Of a DNA stretch of 34,934 bases, positions 22,412 through 32,968 are shown piece after piece. This stretch comes from Dentipellis sp. KUC8613 (lineage: Eukaryota > Basidiomycota > Agaricomycetes > Russulales > Hericiaceae). The stretch spans positions 1 to 34,934 of the forward strand of contig NSJX01000030.1 of assembly GCA_002286715.1 (NCBI GenBank), in the 5' to 3' direction. Below the pieces are notes generated by a model. The model was not told where the DNA came from. It did not search any database and worked only from the letters and a program-made list of their open reading frames with translations. How positions within the stretch are numbered: the first letter of the stretch is position 1; each line of letters begins with the position of its first letter. The translations under genes were made by a program, and so were the position numbers.

Positions 22412-25093
22412 AACAACCCCGACGTCCCCCTTCCCAGCGGCCAGGACTTCAACCTGTCTGGCGTACTTCACTTCCTACAGTCGGAATGGAGAAAGTACGA
22501 ACGCGACCGTAACGAATGGGAGATTGAGAGGGCTGAGATGCGGGTGCGTCCTGCATATCCTCGTTCTTCGTATATCCTCTCAACGTGTTCCTTACTAGGC
22601 GCGCATCGCGTTGCTTGAGGGCGAGCGACGTTCTTTCGAGAACATCAAAGTCGATCTTATGCGCCGCATAAAAATGCTTGAATATGCTCTTCGAATGGAG
22701 CGGTTCGTCTTGTCCCACTGGCTTCCGCGGAGTTATCACTATCTGACGTGTCTGCAGTTCCAAACAACTCGCACAGCCTGGGCCTTCCTCCCAATCGATA
22801 CCCCCCGCCAAATTGGCCTCTCTGCAGTCTCAAATCGCGTCATCTGCTAAGGACGACGCGCTCAGCCACAAGGAAGGAAGCAGCGGAAGTTCACCTCGCA
22901 GCGAAGGTCCGTGAACATCTTCACTTCATCTTACCTTTGTTCTCATCGCGACTTGTCTCCAGATTCCCCGTTACCATCGGAACGCATCGCAAATGGCGCC
23001 CCCGCAGCTGGTGGCGCGAATCGTATCGGCACATGGACCGGAGCGTCCGCTTCCAGTTGGTCCGTCGCTGGGGGTTCTTTTGCTGCCGTCGGAAAGCCTC
23101 CCCCGGGACGAGACCCAAAAAGTCGAGCTCGTAGCCGTGACTATCTCAAGCAGTATGTGCACCGTTTCTGAGCTTGTAACATTGATTGCTCAAACACTGG
23201 TCTCAGATGCTTGCAGGAGATTACCTACCTCACATCTCCCCAAGCAATGAACCCGCTCCCCACTCGTCAGCTGTCGACCAATCCATCGCTACCGGTTTCT
23301 CTGCCTAATGTCCCTTCTTTCGAGCAAATGCCTTACAATACCCGGCCCCGTAAAATTATGCCAGAAGCAGGCAAGGAATTCCCGATTCTGAACGGTATGA
23401 ATATGCAATCCGGCCCGTCTACTGCCTCGGCTACGACCGGCCCACAAATCCCTGTTCTCGATCGAAACAACCCCATGGGCCACAGTATGATGCAGGTTCC
23501 CCAGGGTCACCAGCCCCCAGGTCCGATGATGGTACCACAGTACCAGCAGCACCAAGCGGGGCAGTCGCTCTCCCAACAATACCAAGGCCAGGAGCCTGAC
23601 AAGGACAAAGAGGGCGGGGCAAACTCGCAACTCGGAGAAGCTATGGACGATGGAGAATGGAAGGAGAAGCTCAGGATGTCTCAGGAAGTCGACCAATCCC
23701 GACTGGAGCGGGCCGGCCTGTCCGGAGCTGGACTGAGGGATGAAGATGACGAGGGGAAAGATGAAGAGGGAGAGATTGACGATGATGAGTCCAGCATTCT
23801 TGGTGAGGGCGACGGGTCGAAAGTGTGGAAAGCAAAGCGGACCTTGAGGAAGTCAGTCGCGTGATTCGTCAATCAACGCATTTCTCTCCTTCAGTCTGAA
23901 ATCCGGAAGCTGATGTGTTCACCAGTCACCTGGATGCCGCACGCGCCATTGCCTTCCACCCCAATGAGCTCTGCCTCGCGACGGGGGGAGACGATTGCAC
24001 GGTTAAAATATGGCGGATGGACGTCGCCGGCCTCGCCTCTTCCGCGTGCGTACCTTTCTTATCTAATCCCATGATTCTCATTCGAACACGTTCCGTTGCT
24101 TGCAGGGCCAGGTCAGTAACTGAGGTGGAGCCCCAACTGACGTTGCGTGGGCACTCCGCAGCCATTACGAGGCTTGTGATTGCCCCCACGAAGCAGCTTC
24201 TCTACTCTGCGTCTCTGGACTCGACGGTTCGCGTATGGGCGTTGCCCACGCCATCCCACACGACGTATGCGCCATTCGATAGCTCGCGCCTCCGCGGCGA
24301 GCTCATCGGACACACGGACGCTATTTGGGACCTTGCCCTTGTCCGTGACGAGAGCACGCTGATTAGCTGTGGAGCGGAAGGCTCTGTCAAGGTATGGGAT
24401 GTCAGCGGCACCTCCGGCGGGTCCCTCAAACTTTCCTGGACGTATGACGGTCTGGAATACGACGGCGAGGAGCGTGACGACATTCCGGGCGCAACCTCTG
24501 TCGAAGCTATCAAGGTCGATCTGAAGAAAGTTGCTGTCGCGTACCAAAACGCTGCAATCAAGATATTCGATATCGAGGCTGGAAAGGATTTGATGCGTTT
24601 ACAAGTAAATGCCGATGCTGGTCAGTAAATGATGCCATGTGCTCATGTGTGTTCTAATGGATTTGGGCAGACGGCACACCACCTGGTCAAGTGAACAGCA
24701 TTGTATCGCATCCGACGATGCCTGTCCTCATAACTGCCCATGAAGACAAGTACATCCGAATGTTTGACATCACTACTGGTTCGTTGCACATTCTTTCTCA
24801 TGACTATCGAAATTTACAGTGCCGCAGGTCAATGCACGCACTCCATGGCGGCCCACCTCGACGCCGTGACATCACTGTCTATGGACGCGGCAGGGTTCTC
24901 TCTGGTGTCTGGCGGGCACGACTGTTCGATACGTTTCTGGGACATTCTTGGAACCAGGGCATGCGTGCAAGAGGTCACCAGCCATCGTGAAAAGGCCCAC
25001 GAGGGTGTGATTGATGTCCAATTCCACCCATCACTACCGTTTATGGCTAGTGCAGGAGCGGATGGAGTTGTGAAGCTTTACGCATCTTCATAA
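22319..25093 (+). CDS. PRO11: Striatin, STRIPAK scaffold (PRO11/FAR8 family)
   Basis: Striatin is the PP2A B'''-type subunit and scaffold of the STRIPAK complex, which in fungi controls cell fusion, septation and fruiting-body development. Exons: 22319-22543, 22599-22702, 22758-22906, 22963-23152, 23207-23851, 23926-24045, 24106-24620, 24671-24778, 24828-25093; 773 aa. A Gln13 tract (residues 19-31) precedes the striatin N-terminal domain (about 46-115), containing GVLHFLQSEWRKYERDRNEW and a long coiled coil. An acidic, Met/Gln/Pro-rich linker follows. From about residue 438 there is a WD40 propeller, with HLDAARAIAFHP, LRGHSAAITRLVIAP, LIGHTDAIWDLAL, AHLDAVTSLSMD and HEGVIDVQFHPSLPF repeat starts, ending at the conserved GADGVVKLYA. 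Introns 2 and 8 have GTTCGT donors. AATAAA overlaps the stop codon (25092-25097). Confidence 0.94.
22373..22411 (+). repeat. CAA/CAG trinucleotide repeat encoding Gln13 in striatin
   Basis: Mostly alternating CAG and CAA codons, ending CAGCAGCAA, in frame in striatin exon 1. The tract lies before the conserved N-terminal domain, so length variation is likely tolerated. Confidence 0.9.
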
Positions 25094-25502
25094 TAAAGTA
25101 ATCGCCTCAGACACCAGTACTGGGCTACTCTCTTTTTGGATCCTTTATATAACGACTTCTGCTATGGTAGATATTGTCGCATGATACTCTAATGACTTTC
25201 AATGGCTCCGTGGACGAGCTGAAGCTGGCGACGTTGTGCCATGCCACTTCTCTTGCGTCTCGTGATCTGTTCCGAATACTTTGCCGTATAGCGAGTCGTT
25301 CAGGGACATTTTAGTGGAGTGAGAGAGCTACAGATATTATACAACATGAGGACGCTTCCAGGACCGTTCGTGCGGATATGGCCTGTGCGTAAGTCAAGAA
25401 ATAAGCTACATTAAATGGTACAGTATTAAACCTAGTCCGGAACGAGAGGGCGGGAAGATATCGTATAAGGTCCCCAGTATAACAAAAATGAACGTACCAA
25501 AA
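25094..25502. other. Convergent gap between striatin and PDE1
   Basis: Holds the 3' ends of two convergent genes. AT-rich segments (TATATAACG near 25145, TATTATACAAC near 25335) are seen. No gene or RNA feature recognised. Confidence 0.4.
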
Positions 25503-26902
25503 TCAAAACGCTGCAGGTAGGACATCAGCCACCTCATGGGCTCTCTGAGCATTTGAAAAGCCGGGACTCACTGATCCGTGTACCCTGCTCTGCGCTTAGG
25601 ATCTCTGCGCCGAGACCTCTCGTCTCGACAAGCTCCCTGACCTGGTCAGCAATGACCAGATGCACAGCGCGTTTCCCGTGCTGCTTTTCAAACTCGGCTG
25701 TCGCATCCTTGCAGTGTATAATATACACCCGCAGCCCCTTGAGCGCGCCTACGAGCGCGTCGGGCGCGACAGAATTCGGGCGGCGCTTCTTCCGTATGTG
25801 TTTATCCAGGATATTCTGGTTGACCCTCTTGGCGGTGGTCCCGCCTCGTGCATGTGCCAAGACGACCTCCGCTGCAAGCGCGGCGAGCTCGTCAACGAGA
25901 TGCTCGGGGGTGAGGTGCCCGAACAGCGAGTCGTCGTCGCGGCCCGACGGCCACGAGCACTCGATGAAGACGGCGGAGAGTTTGTCAGGGACGCTCGGTG
26001 CGGCGGCGCGCCAGACGGCGATGCTCTGCGGCGCGGCGGAGATGCTGTCGGGCTCGACGTCGCCGAAGAAGAGGAATTCCTGGCCAGTGGGGTCGTGCCG
26101 GAGGAAGAAGGCGGAAGACTCGTACGGCCCGCTTTGCGCCTGGCCATGATTGAGGGGCATCATGCGCACTGAGACGTCGCGGAAGATGTTTCGGTAGCTT
26201 TTGTCATGCGTGAGCCTGAGGAGCTATGTTTATGAGTGCACGCGACGGGGAGGGGGGGGGGGGGGGACAAGACGCACGGATCGTAAAGTAACTTGTATGC
26301 GTCGTCATTTGGGTCCCACGATGCGAGGTTTGGCCATATCTTGGAATTGAAGGCTGATTCGAGATTCTTAATGGTGCGTTTCGAGCCATGAATACGTCTG
26401 CGAGGCCCCTGCAGCGACCCTGCCGAGAGGACAAGGCTCAGGACGTGGTCGAGGTGCGCGTGGGTGATCAGGAAGCATCTGGGCGGGATGTCTCACCATC
26501 AGCACAGGGGGCGCAGAGTGTCGAAAGACGTGCATACTGAATGAGAGAATATATTTCACGGGGAGTCAGCCGAGGGCACTCGTCCGGGTCGTCGCAGCCG
26601 TCGTCGTGACAGAGGAATAGCGCTGGCTTGTCCTTCATGATATCAGTGAGTTTGCCGATTCCAGAACCTGGTCAAGGGTGAGCCCGCGGACGGCGCACGA
26701 GCGGAATGCGCGACTCACCGGCTTCCAGAGCCACGATTCCATCTCGCCAGGGGGCAGTGTGAGGTTTGAGTAAATAGCTGGACGGCGTGCGGGGTGAGCA
26801 AGATAAGCAGGACGCGAGACAAGAAATGCGAACGCACGCAGATAAATTAGTTTCAGAGGGTCCACCGCCAGCGCCCACGACAACCAGGTCGAATGTCGGC
26901 AT
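25503..26902 (-). CDS. PDE1: Class II cAMP phosphodiesterase (low-affinity, PDE1)
   Basis: Hydrolyses cAMP to 5'-AMP and so turns down PKA signalling. Exons in transcript order: 26902-26838, 26777-26719, 26667-26538, 26478-26278, 26215-25572, 25510-25503; 368 aa, close to yeast Pde1. It belongs to the metallo-beta-lactamase fold: FDLVVVGAGGGPSE at the N-terminus, the metal-binding THAHLDH (His91, His93, Asp95, His96), and FFGDVEPDS with a further metal ligand. FIECSWPSGRDDDSLFGHLTPEHL is a conserved class II block. Two points were settled by phase: intron 4 must use the acceptor at 26216 to give YDPLTHDKSY, and the last exon has only 8 coding bases (CGTTTTGA). Reading through the last donor would instead add 12 residues and stop at 25534. 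Confidence 0.92.
26252..26266 (+). repeat. G15 homopolymer inside a PDE1 intron
   Basis: A run of 15 G on the plus strand, so C15 in the PDE1 pre-mRNA, within intron 4 (26277-26216). It acts as an extreme pyrimidine tract and will be prone to length errors in sequencing. Confidence 0.85.
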
Positions 26903-27526
26903 TGATTGGGAGGTGACGATGGAGTCCGTAAATACTCAGACAGATGGAGAAGAGAGGCGCAGGTGAGGGTCGCACATGCGAGGGGGGTCTGATATTTATG
27001 TTGGGGAGGATGTAGTGGCAGGACGGCTTTCAGGACGGAGAATAATCAGTGGGAGAGAAATAAGGATAGCTAAAGGGGGTTGAGGAAGCAAAAGCCGGTG
27101 ATGCCAAAGCAGCTAAGTGGCACTTGAGCTTGAGACAGCGAGACTTGTGGCTTGGTGCGCATTTGAAATGACTCGAGGACTTGGTGGCCGCCTCGACGAC
27201 TGATCCATCCATGTTGAACACCGTCGACACATCATCTCAATCGTCCTCACAACGCGGCGCTAACAGCACGAGGTCAAGGCACATTCCATTAGAGTGACAC
27301 TACGAAATTAGAACGAAGAGAAGCGCACGGGCGCCGGCACGTAAGTAGATGCACGCCCGCGCGGAACAATGAAACCAAATACTAAGGAGCGTTCGTAGAA
27401 GGGTCGAGTGTGACCCTGGTCAAGGAGCGTTTCGTGAGCAGGTCACAACTACAACTACTGCATCCAAGCGGAGCCGAGAAGATACAACACGTCTTTCTTC
27501 CCCAATAAGAAACCAATTCCGCGCAA
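26903..27526. promoter_or_regulatory. EDE1 3' region and PDE1 promoter
   Basis: Both flanking genes read leftward, so this 624-bp gap contains the EDE1 terminator and the PDE1 promoter. It has a purine-rich tract (26940-27070 on the plus strand, pyrimidine-rich in PDE1's sense). No coding sequence is supported; the short open frames here lack protein-family features. Confidence 0.4.
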
Positions 27527-30500
27527 TTACGATCCTAGCAGGCTGTTCAGCGCACGCTGGAAGTCGTATCCGTTCGTTTCCAGTGCGGTCACCGCCTGAG
27601 TCCGGCTGAAGCCCATACCGCACAGCTGCTTCACCGGCTCGGCGTCGTCTTCGACCGCAGGTGTGGTTGCCCCCGCGGGTTCGTCCGTGACCGGGGCCAA
27701 GTGATGCGACAGATGCGATGGCGGAGCATGTGAGTCCTGAGTTTTCTTCTTTTTGCCAAATGGCAGGCGAATCTACATGTCGCACGTGAATTTCCCATTT
27801 CCCTATCCTAGAACAACGCACACTTACACTCAATTTAGAATGTCTAGGCTGATCTCTAAGTTTCTCATGCGGCATCTTCTCATGGCTGTCTCTGCTGGAG
27901 CCCGTCGACGGCCTCAACTTGGGCGAAGAAACACGAGGCGGCGGCGTGGTCTCACGCGGTGGTGGAGAAGCGGACACGCGCGACGCCCCACGAGGCGACG
28001 TAGGCTGTTGGGGAGACGAGCTCGGGAACGGCGTCGGCCCAGTCGGGGACCGCGACTGTGGCGCGCTGGATCCTCTGGACGAAGTCGAACCAAACGCGCT
28101 GTCCAATGCTAGGGCCTTCGAGGCGCTCTCGCCACCGAAGGTGTCGCCGAACGAGATACCAAGAGCCTCGGAAGCCGTTGACTGCGAGGGGGCCGCAGCC
28201 GGGCCGTTGCCAAAGGCGTCATCGAATGAGAACGGTTTCGACTCCGCAGTGCTAGAGGGTGGTGCCGTAGCGGTCGGAGACACGGTGCCGTTGTTTGCGG
28301 CGGCGGGAGTAAAGAGGCTATCAAATCCATCGTTCTTGGGTGCAGCCGCAGGCAGGGGCGAGGCAGTCGCTCCGTTCGTAGCAACCGGTGCGGGCGGGAA
28401 CGACGTCCCGGCGGCGGCAAAATCGAAGTTGTCTTCGAAAGCGGAATCAAAAGTGAAACTAGCGTCGGCCGCAGCTGCACTCCCTGGGATCTTCCCAAGA
28501 GCCTCGTCAAAATCGCTTACACCGCCAGTCGTCGTGGTAGGAACTTCGAAGACAGAGTCGAAGATAGCGGTAGCGGCTGCAGGTGCAGGTGGCGGAGGGA
28601 AGGGCGACGTGCCAGTCGTGTTGGTAGCGACAGCGGGCGGTGCCGCGGCGGTCAAAGGCGCAGGTGCCTCAGACGCGGCTGGTACCGCGAAGGCATCATC
28701 GAATGAGAAGCCAGGCTTGGGAGTAGCCTCCTTTCCATTGACAACCGAAGCTTCAGCGCCAGTCTTGACGGCCTCATGGGGTTTGATCAAGGTAGCGAGC
28801 GGCTTGGAGTCTTCATCGTCGCTGCTGTCCGACTCGTCCACTTCCAATTCCTTGAGCTGAGAGTTAAGGTCCGTTGCCTCGTGCTGCTCTGGGGCTGCAG
28901 CAGGAGCAGGAATTGTGGTCGCCGCCGGAATCGAGGAAGTCGCTGCATCGACAGAAGGGAATTGAGCAGCAGCAACATCCGCAGCGGGTTGCGGGGAAAC
29001 GCGAGCGGGTGAGGGGGAAGCAGGCAGAGGCACTGCGGTGGAAGGCGGGGTGCTGAAAAGGTCTTTCTCGCTCGTGGGCGATGCGACTTCTTCTGTCGCA
29101 GTGACGGCCGTGTTGGCAGGTGTAATCCGAGGCGTATGCACAGATGCCTCGCTTCCTGCGGCCGCGTTCTCGGCTGCCACGGGAGTCGCAGAAGGCACCT
29201 CGAACGGTTGGGAAAAGCCGAACGGATCTTCCGTCGCGGCGTTGGCACCAGCCGCAGGGACTACAGCGAGAGCATCAGAGGTGGATCCCGTCTGGGTAGG
29301 CGGGGATGCGTTGGAAAACGGCAAGAAGGGCGACTGCGAGCGTGAAGAAGAGCCGGTGTTGGAGGCAACGAGTCTGTCGAACGGATTGTTGCTCTTGGTT
29401 GTTCCGCCGCTAAGGATGGATGAGGGGCTGCCTGGGGTACCAGGGAGTGGTTGCGCGGCGGCGAAGGCCACGCTATCCGTGGACTTCTCGTTAGCCGGCT
29501 GGACTCCATTTCCGTTGGCAAGAACGGAAGACACATCCTTCTCCAGCTCGGCCTCTGCTTCCTCTCTTTCCTTTGCGGCTTCCTGCTCCTCAGTGTGGGC
29601 CTCTTGAAGCTCCTTCTCCGCCTTGCTCTTCTCTGCCTCCCTGGTAGCCAACTGTTTCTTGGCGATAGCTAGCAATCCCTTCTGCTGCTTCGCTGTCTTC
29701 TTGGCCTTCTCGATCTCGACCTTGAGTTGCTCGATAGTCGTGCCTGTCTCCGTCATCTTGCGTTGCAAGTCACGAACTTCTTCTTTGTCATGGAGCAAGC
29801 CCTGTTCCAGCTCGGCCTTCTCGACGCGTACGGCACTGAGGTCGCTCTCCGCACGAATGAGCTCCTCCCTTGTCCTCTGGATATCGGCAGATTGGCCATT
29901 AAAGCGATCCCTCAGCGCACTGAGCAAGCGCGTTTCGGTCTCGTAAGCAGCCTTCGCTGAACTGAGCTGAGTCTGCAGGGAAGTCAGTTGGGCCGCCTGT
30001 TGCGCGATATTGTTTTCGACATCAGAACGATCAGCTTTGGTCGACTCGAGCGACCGCTTTGTCGAACTCAGTTGATTCTGGACATTCCCGATTTCCGCCG
30101 AACTATCAAGGTTGGGAGGAGAGGCTGCCCCTGTGTCGTCATCATCGCCTAAAAGGTCCGCATTCGAAGCTGAGGTTGTCTACTGAGCATCGCGTTCGTT
30201 ATAGAAGGAAGTCAGACTTACTTGCGGAAGCGAAGGGATCCTGCACAGGGGGACGTGCAGCATGTGGTTGAGGGGGGAAAGAAGGAGCGGTAACGAACGG
30301 GCTAGGTTCAAGTACCCGGGAGCCTGTCTGTTGAGGCTGCAAGATCTGGGATTGCGGCTGCGAGACAGTAGTTGAAGGTGCGGGCGTTTCGTCCCATAAC
30401 AAGTCCCTGGGTAACTCTTGGTGCGAGGGCTGTTGTTGCCGTTGCGTCTGGAAAGGGGAAGACACAGGCACATTTGTGCGCATAGATGGAGGGATTAGAG

Positions 30501-31886
30501 TAGCCGGCAAGGTCGAAGGAATTTCCTTTCCGACGAGCTTCCCCTGAATGAGATACATTGCCACTGCAAAGCCATCTCGCGTAAGTCGACCATCGTTATT
30601 TAAATCGGCCAAGTCCCTACGGCAAACGGAATGTCAGCTTGATGATGCACATGTGATAGGAATGACATAAACACACCAAACTTGAGCGAGCACATCCTCA
30701 GGTAACTTGGACTGCAGCATGAAAGGCACAGCAACATCGCCCTCGATATACCCTCGCTTCTGCGTGTCGAGGGTTTCAAAGAAGCTGTCTGAACTGGCCT
30801 TGTCGCTGGGCGTGACATCCCAGTGTTGTGCTTGACCTGTTGCCTGAGCAGGGGCAGGGAAGGGCGGTAGAGTTGCTTGAGGTCGTGGTGGGATAGCTGG
30901 CGTGGGCCGGATACCAGAACCAGTGAACTGCGGCTGTAAGATGCCTTGACCGGTGTATTGCGGCTGGACACCTGCACTTGGTCGTGACGAGAATGTTCCT
31001 GTGACGCTCGGACTGATGGTCCCACTACCCCCTGTCATATGAGACGCAACGCCGTCCAACTTGCCTGATGCCTGATCATAGAGTCCAGGCGGAAGGGTTG
31101 TGGGGATGAAGGAAAGCTGTCCAGACATAGAAGCTTGGATAAGGTACATCGCGATGATGAAGTCTGTTGCATCGAGGGACCCGCGATTCTGGGTGTCCGA
31201 GAGAGTCCTAATAAGACGGTAAGATACCAAAATCGCGTGAACGACTCCAGAACAAGCGCAAAATGCTTACCAAATCTGCGAGAGCTTGTCCACAGGAAGC
31301 TTCGATTTGACAAACACATCTCTCGCCTTCTCGCCTGGTATAGCCCCTGTCAATTCTTGCTCAGAGGTAGACCACGATTACTCACCACTAAGAATGCCGT
31401 TCACGGGACCACAGCCCACGAACAGCCTGGTGAACTTAGCCCTGTCCTGCGGCGTCAGCTGTGGGAGGGTTGCTGGCGGAGGCGACTTGGGGGATGGACT
31501 GGGCGCATTGCGAGGCGCGGGTGATGAGTATCCTTCGATGACCGCGATAGGGCCAGCTAGAAAGAGTGGTTCATGAAGATGTCGTGCTGCGGATCGACGC
31601 GTCAAAACATACGCTTGTTGATACGGTCCTTGGACACGGTCTCGCCATTCTGTGCCCAGCCGATTAGACGAATGGCGACGCCGACGCCTTTGCGCGTGAG
31701 GAAGCCATTGTTCTCGTCGTCGGCAAGGGACCAGATCTCGCCGAGCACGGTGGACGGGAGCTTTGCACCGCCGAAGATGCTGACTGCGACCTCGCCAGTA
31801 ATGACACCGAACTTCTGGGGATCATTCTTTGCGAAGATTGCGTTGACAAGAGAGGATTCAGGGTGAGTTGGAGAGAAGGAGGCCAT
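27527..31886 (-). CDS. EDE1: EDE1/Eps15-like endocytic scaffold: 3 EH, coiled coil, UBA
   Basis: An early-arriving scaffold of clathrin-mediated endocytosis. Exons in transcript order: 31886-31613, 31556-31386, 31334-31271, 31207-30677, 30616-30222, 30169-27828, 27772-27527; 1,340 aa. Three EH domains (about 5-90, 120-215, 310-405) each show a helix ending in LP...IW/VW and an EF-hand-like loop, e.g. [13 protein letters not shown] coiled coil of about 200 residues (about 495-690) follows. The Ala/Pro/Ser-rich tail carries one NPF, DPF motifs and repeated FDDAF, FEDNF and FGDTF blocks. The last 45 residues form a UBA domain ([20 protein letters not shown]...RALNSLLG). ATG 31886 ([10 protein letters not shown]) is preferred because EH1 begins right after it; in-frame ATGs at 31949 and 31958 would add 21-24 residues. 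The 3' side of intron 5 was set by frame to CCTCAG|CTTCG (30170). Confidence 0.93.
28100..28720 (-). repeat. Degenerate FxFD(D/S)xF repeat array in the EDE1 tail
   Basis: Within the EDE1 tail seven short blocks recur every 20-45 residues: [44 protein letters not shown] and LALDSAF. They are separated by Ala/Pro/Thr-rich spacers. Four of the cores fit FxDxF. Confidence 0.8.
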
Positions 31887-32054
31887 GCGAGGGGAAGCTT
31901 GAGCGGGAAACGACTGCGGGTGCGGGGCTTCGTCACCGTCCGGACCCATTTGATTCAATTTCCAACGCGCCCACGGCTGCCCCCGTCCCAGTCACGTGTA
32001 CGGCGCGTTCAACTGGCACTGGCACTGGCAGCCCTTCTCCCTCCACCCTCCACC
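31887..32054. promoter_or_regulatory. Divergent promoter of EDE1 and the UBE2C-type E2 gene
   Basis: A 168-bp gap between start codons, with CACGTG (E-box) at 31993-31998 and GGCACTGGCACTGGCA triplicate units near 32013-32030. One leader or both probably overlap the regulatory elements. Confidence 0.5.
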
Positions 32055-32968
32055 ATGGACCAGCTGACTTCTGCCCTCGCTCCCCCGCGTCCGTCTTCCA
32101 AGCCTTCTGCTGCAGGCGCTGGAATTGAAGCTGCTGGAAGCGTCACAAAACGGTCGGTCCGCTGCCACAGCTGCCACTCTGTGCACGTTTTAATTATCAT
32201 TACCCTTGCCTCCCGCAGATTGAGTAACGAGCTAATGACCCTGATGGTGCGCTGGCCCTCTCTTTTCCCTCTGTCTATGCTCACATTTCTGCAGATGTCT
32301 TCTTCGCCCGGCATCGTTCGTTCTTCTCTACTGACTGGTCATCCGCCTCCTCATGCATCTCTTGTCTTAGTCCGCATTCCCAAAGTCTGATGCAAACCTA
32401 TTTGAGTGGGCGGGAACAATCGAAGGGCCGGCCGGGACGGTATGCCAGCTCATCTCGTCGATGACTCTTCACTGACGCAGCTTGTCAGTACTATGCCGGC
32501 CTGACCTTCAAAATCTCCATCAACTTCCCGCCAAACTATCCTTACGTTCCTCCTGCTATCAAATTTGACTCTCCTTGCTTCCACCCAAATGTGGATATCG
32601 CATCTGGCGCCATCTGTCTCGACATTCTCCAGGTGAGACTTCAGTCGTCTGACTCTAGCTCCATAGCTAAAGGTTTTCTCCAGGATAAGTGGTCCGCCGT
32701 CTACAGTGTCCAGACTATTCTCATCTCTTTGCAATCTCTCCTCGGAGGTACCGCATCGCTTTCTTCCTTATGTATACCCAGCTCTCACCCTGTTGTCCAG
32801 AACCCAACAACGCATCACCCCTCAACACCGACGCATCTAACATCTGGGACAAGCCAGATGGTATGTACACTTGTTCATCAAGACCCACCTTGTCTTACAC
32901 AACCTGCTCCAGCTTTCAAAGCTCAGCTTATGAGGAATTACCATCCTATTTCTGACAACTCTGCTTAG
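32055..32968 (+). CDS. UBC11: Ubiquitin-conjugating enzyme E2, UBE2C/Ubc11 type
   Basis: The E2 partner of the anaphase-promoting complex, which puts ubiquitin on mitotic cyclins and securin. Exons: 32055-32152, 32219-32246, 32295-32315, 32371-32439, 32489-32632, 32684-32747, 32801-32860, 32913-32968; 179 aa, the same length as human UBE2C. After a ~33-residue Ser/Ala/Pro-rich extension come [21 protein letters not shown], then FHPNVD and the active site SGAICLDIL with Cys115, then SLQSLLGEPN and SPLN. The NELMTLM...GISAFP block is characteristic of UBE2C rather than other E2s. Exons 2 and 3 are only 28 and 21 nt. Intron 3 has a GTTCGT donor. The intron 4 acceptor at 32488 was selected because the earlier CAG at 32480 breaks the frame. 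Confidence 0.94.

Noticed and set aside
25553..26172. Plus-strand frames of 198 and 170 codons opposite PDE1
   Set aside because: Antisense shadows of the PDE1 catalytic exon, which carries the class II signature and fits all splice phases.
27420..27827. Unspliced continuation of the large EDE1 exon past 27828
   Set aside because: The frame stays open through the intron by chance, but only splicing 27827-27773 gives the UBA domain and a proper end.
27919..29607. Long plus-strand open frames antisense to EDE1 (313 and 189 codons)
   Set aside because: They are Ala/Gly/Ser-rich mirror images of the low-complexity EDE1 tail. The minus-strand frame has EH, coiled-coil and UBA domains and agrees with intron phases.
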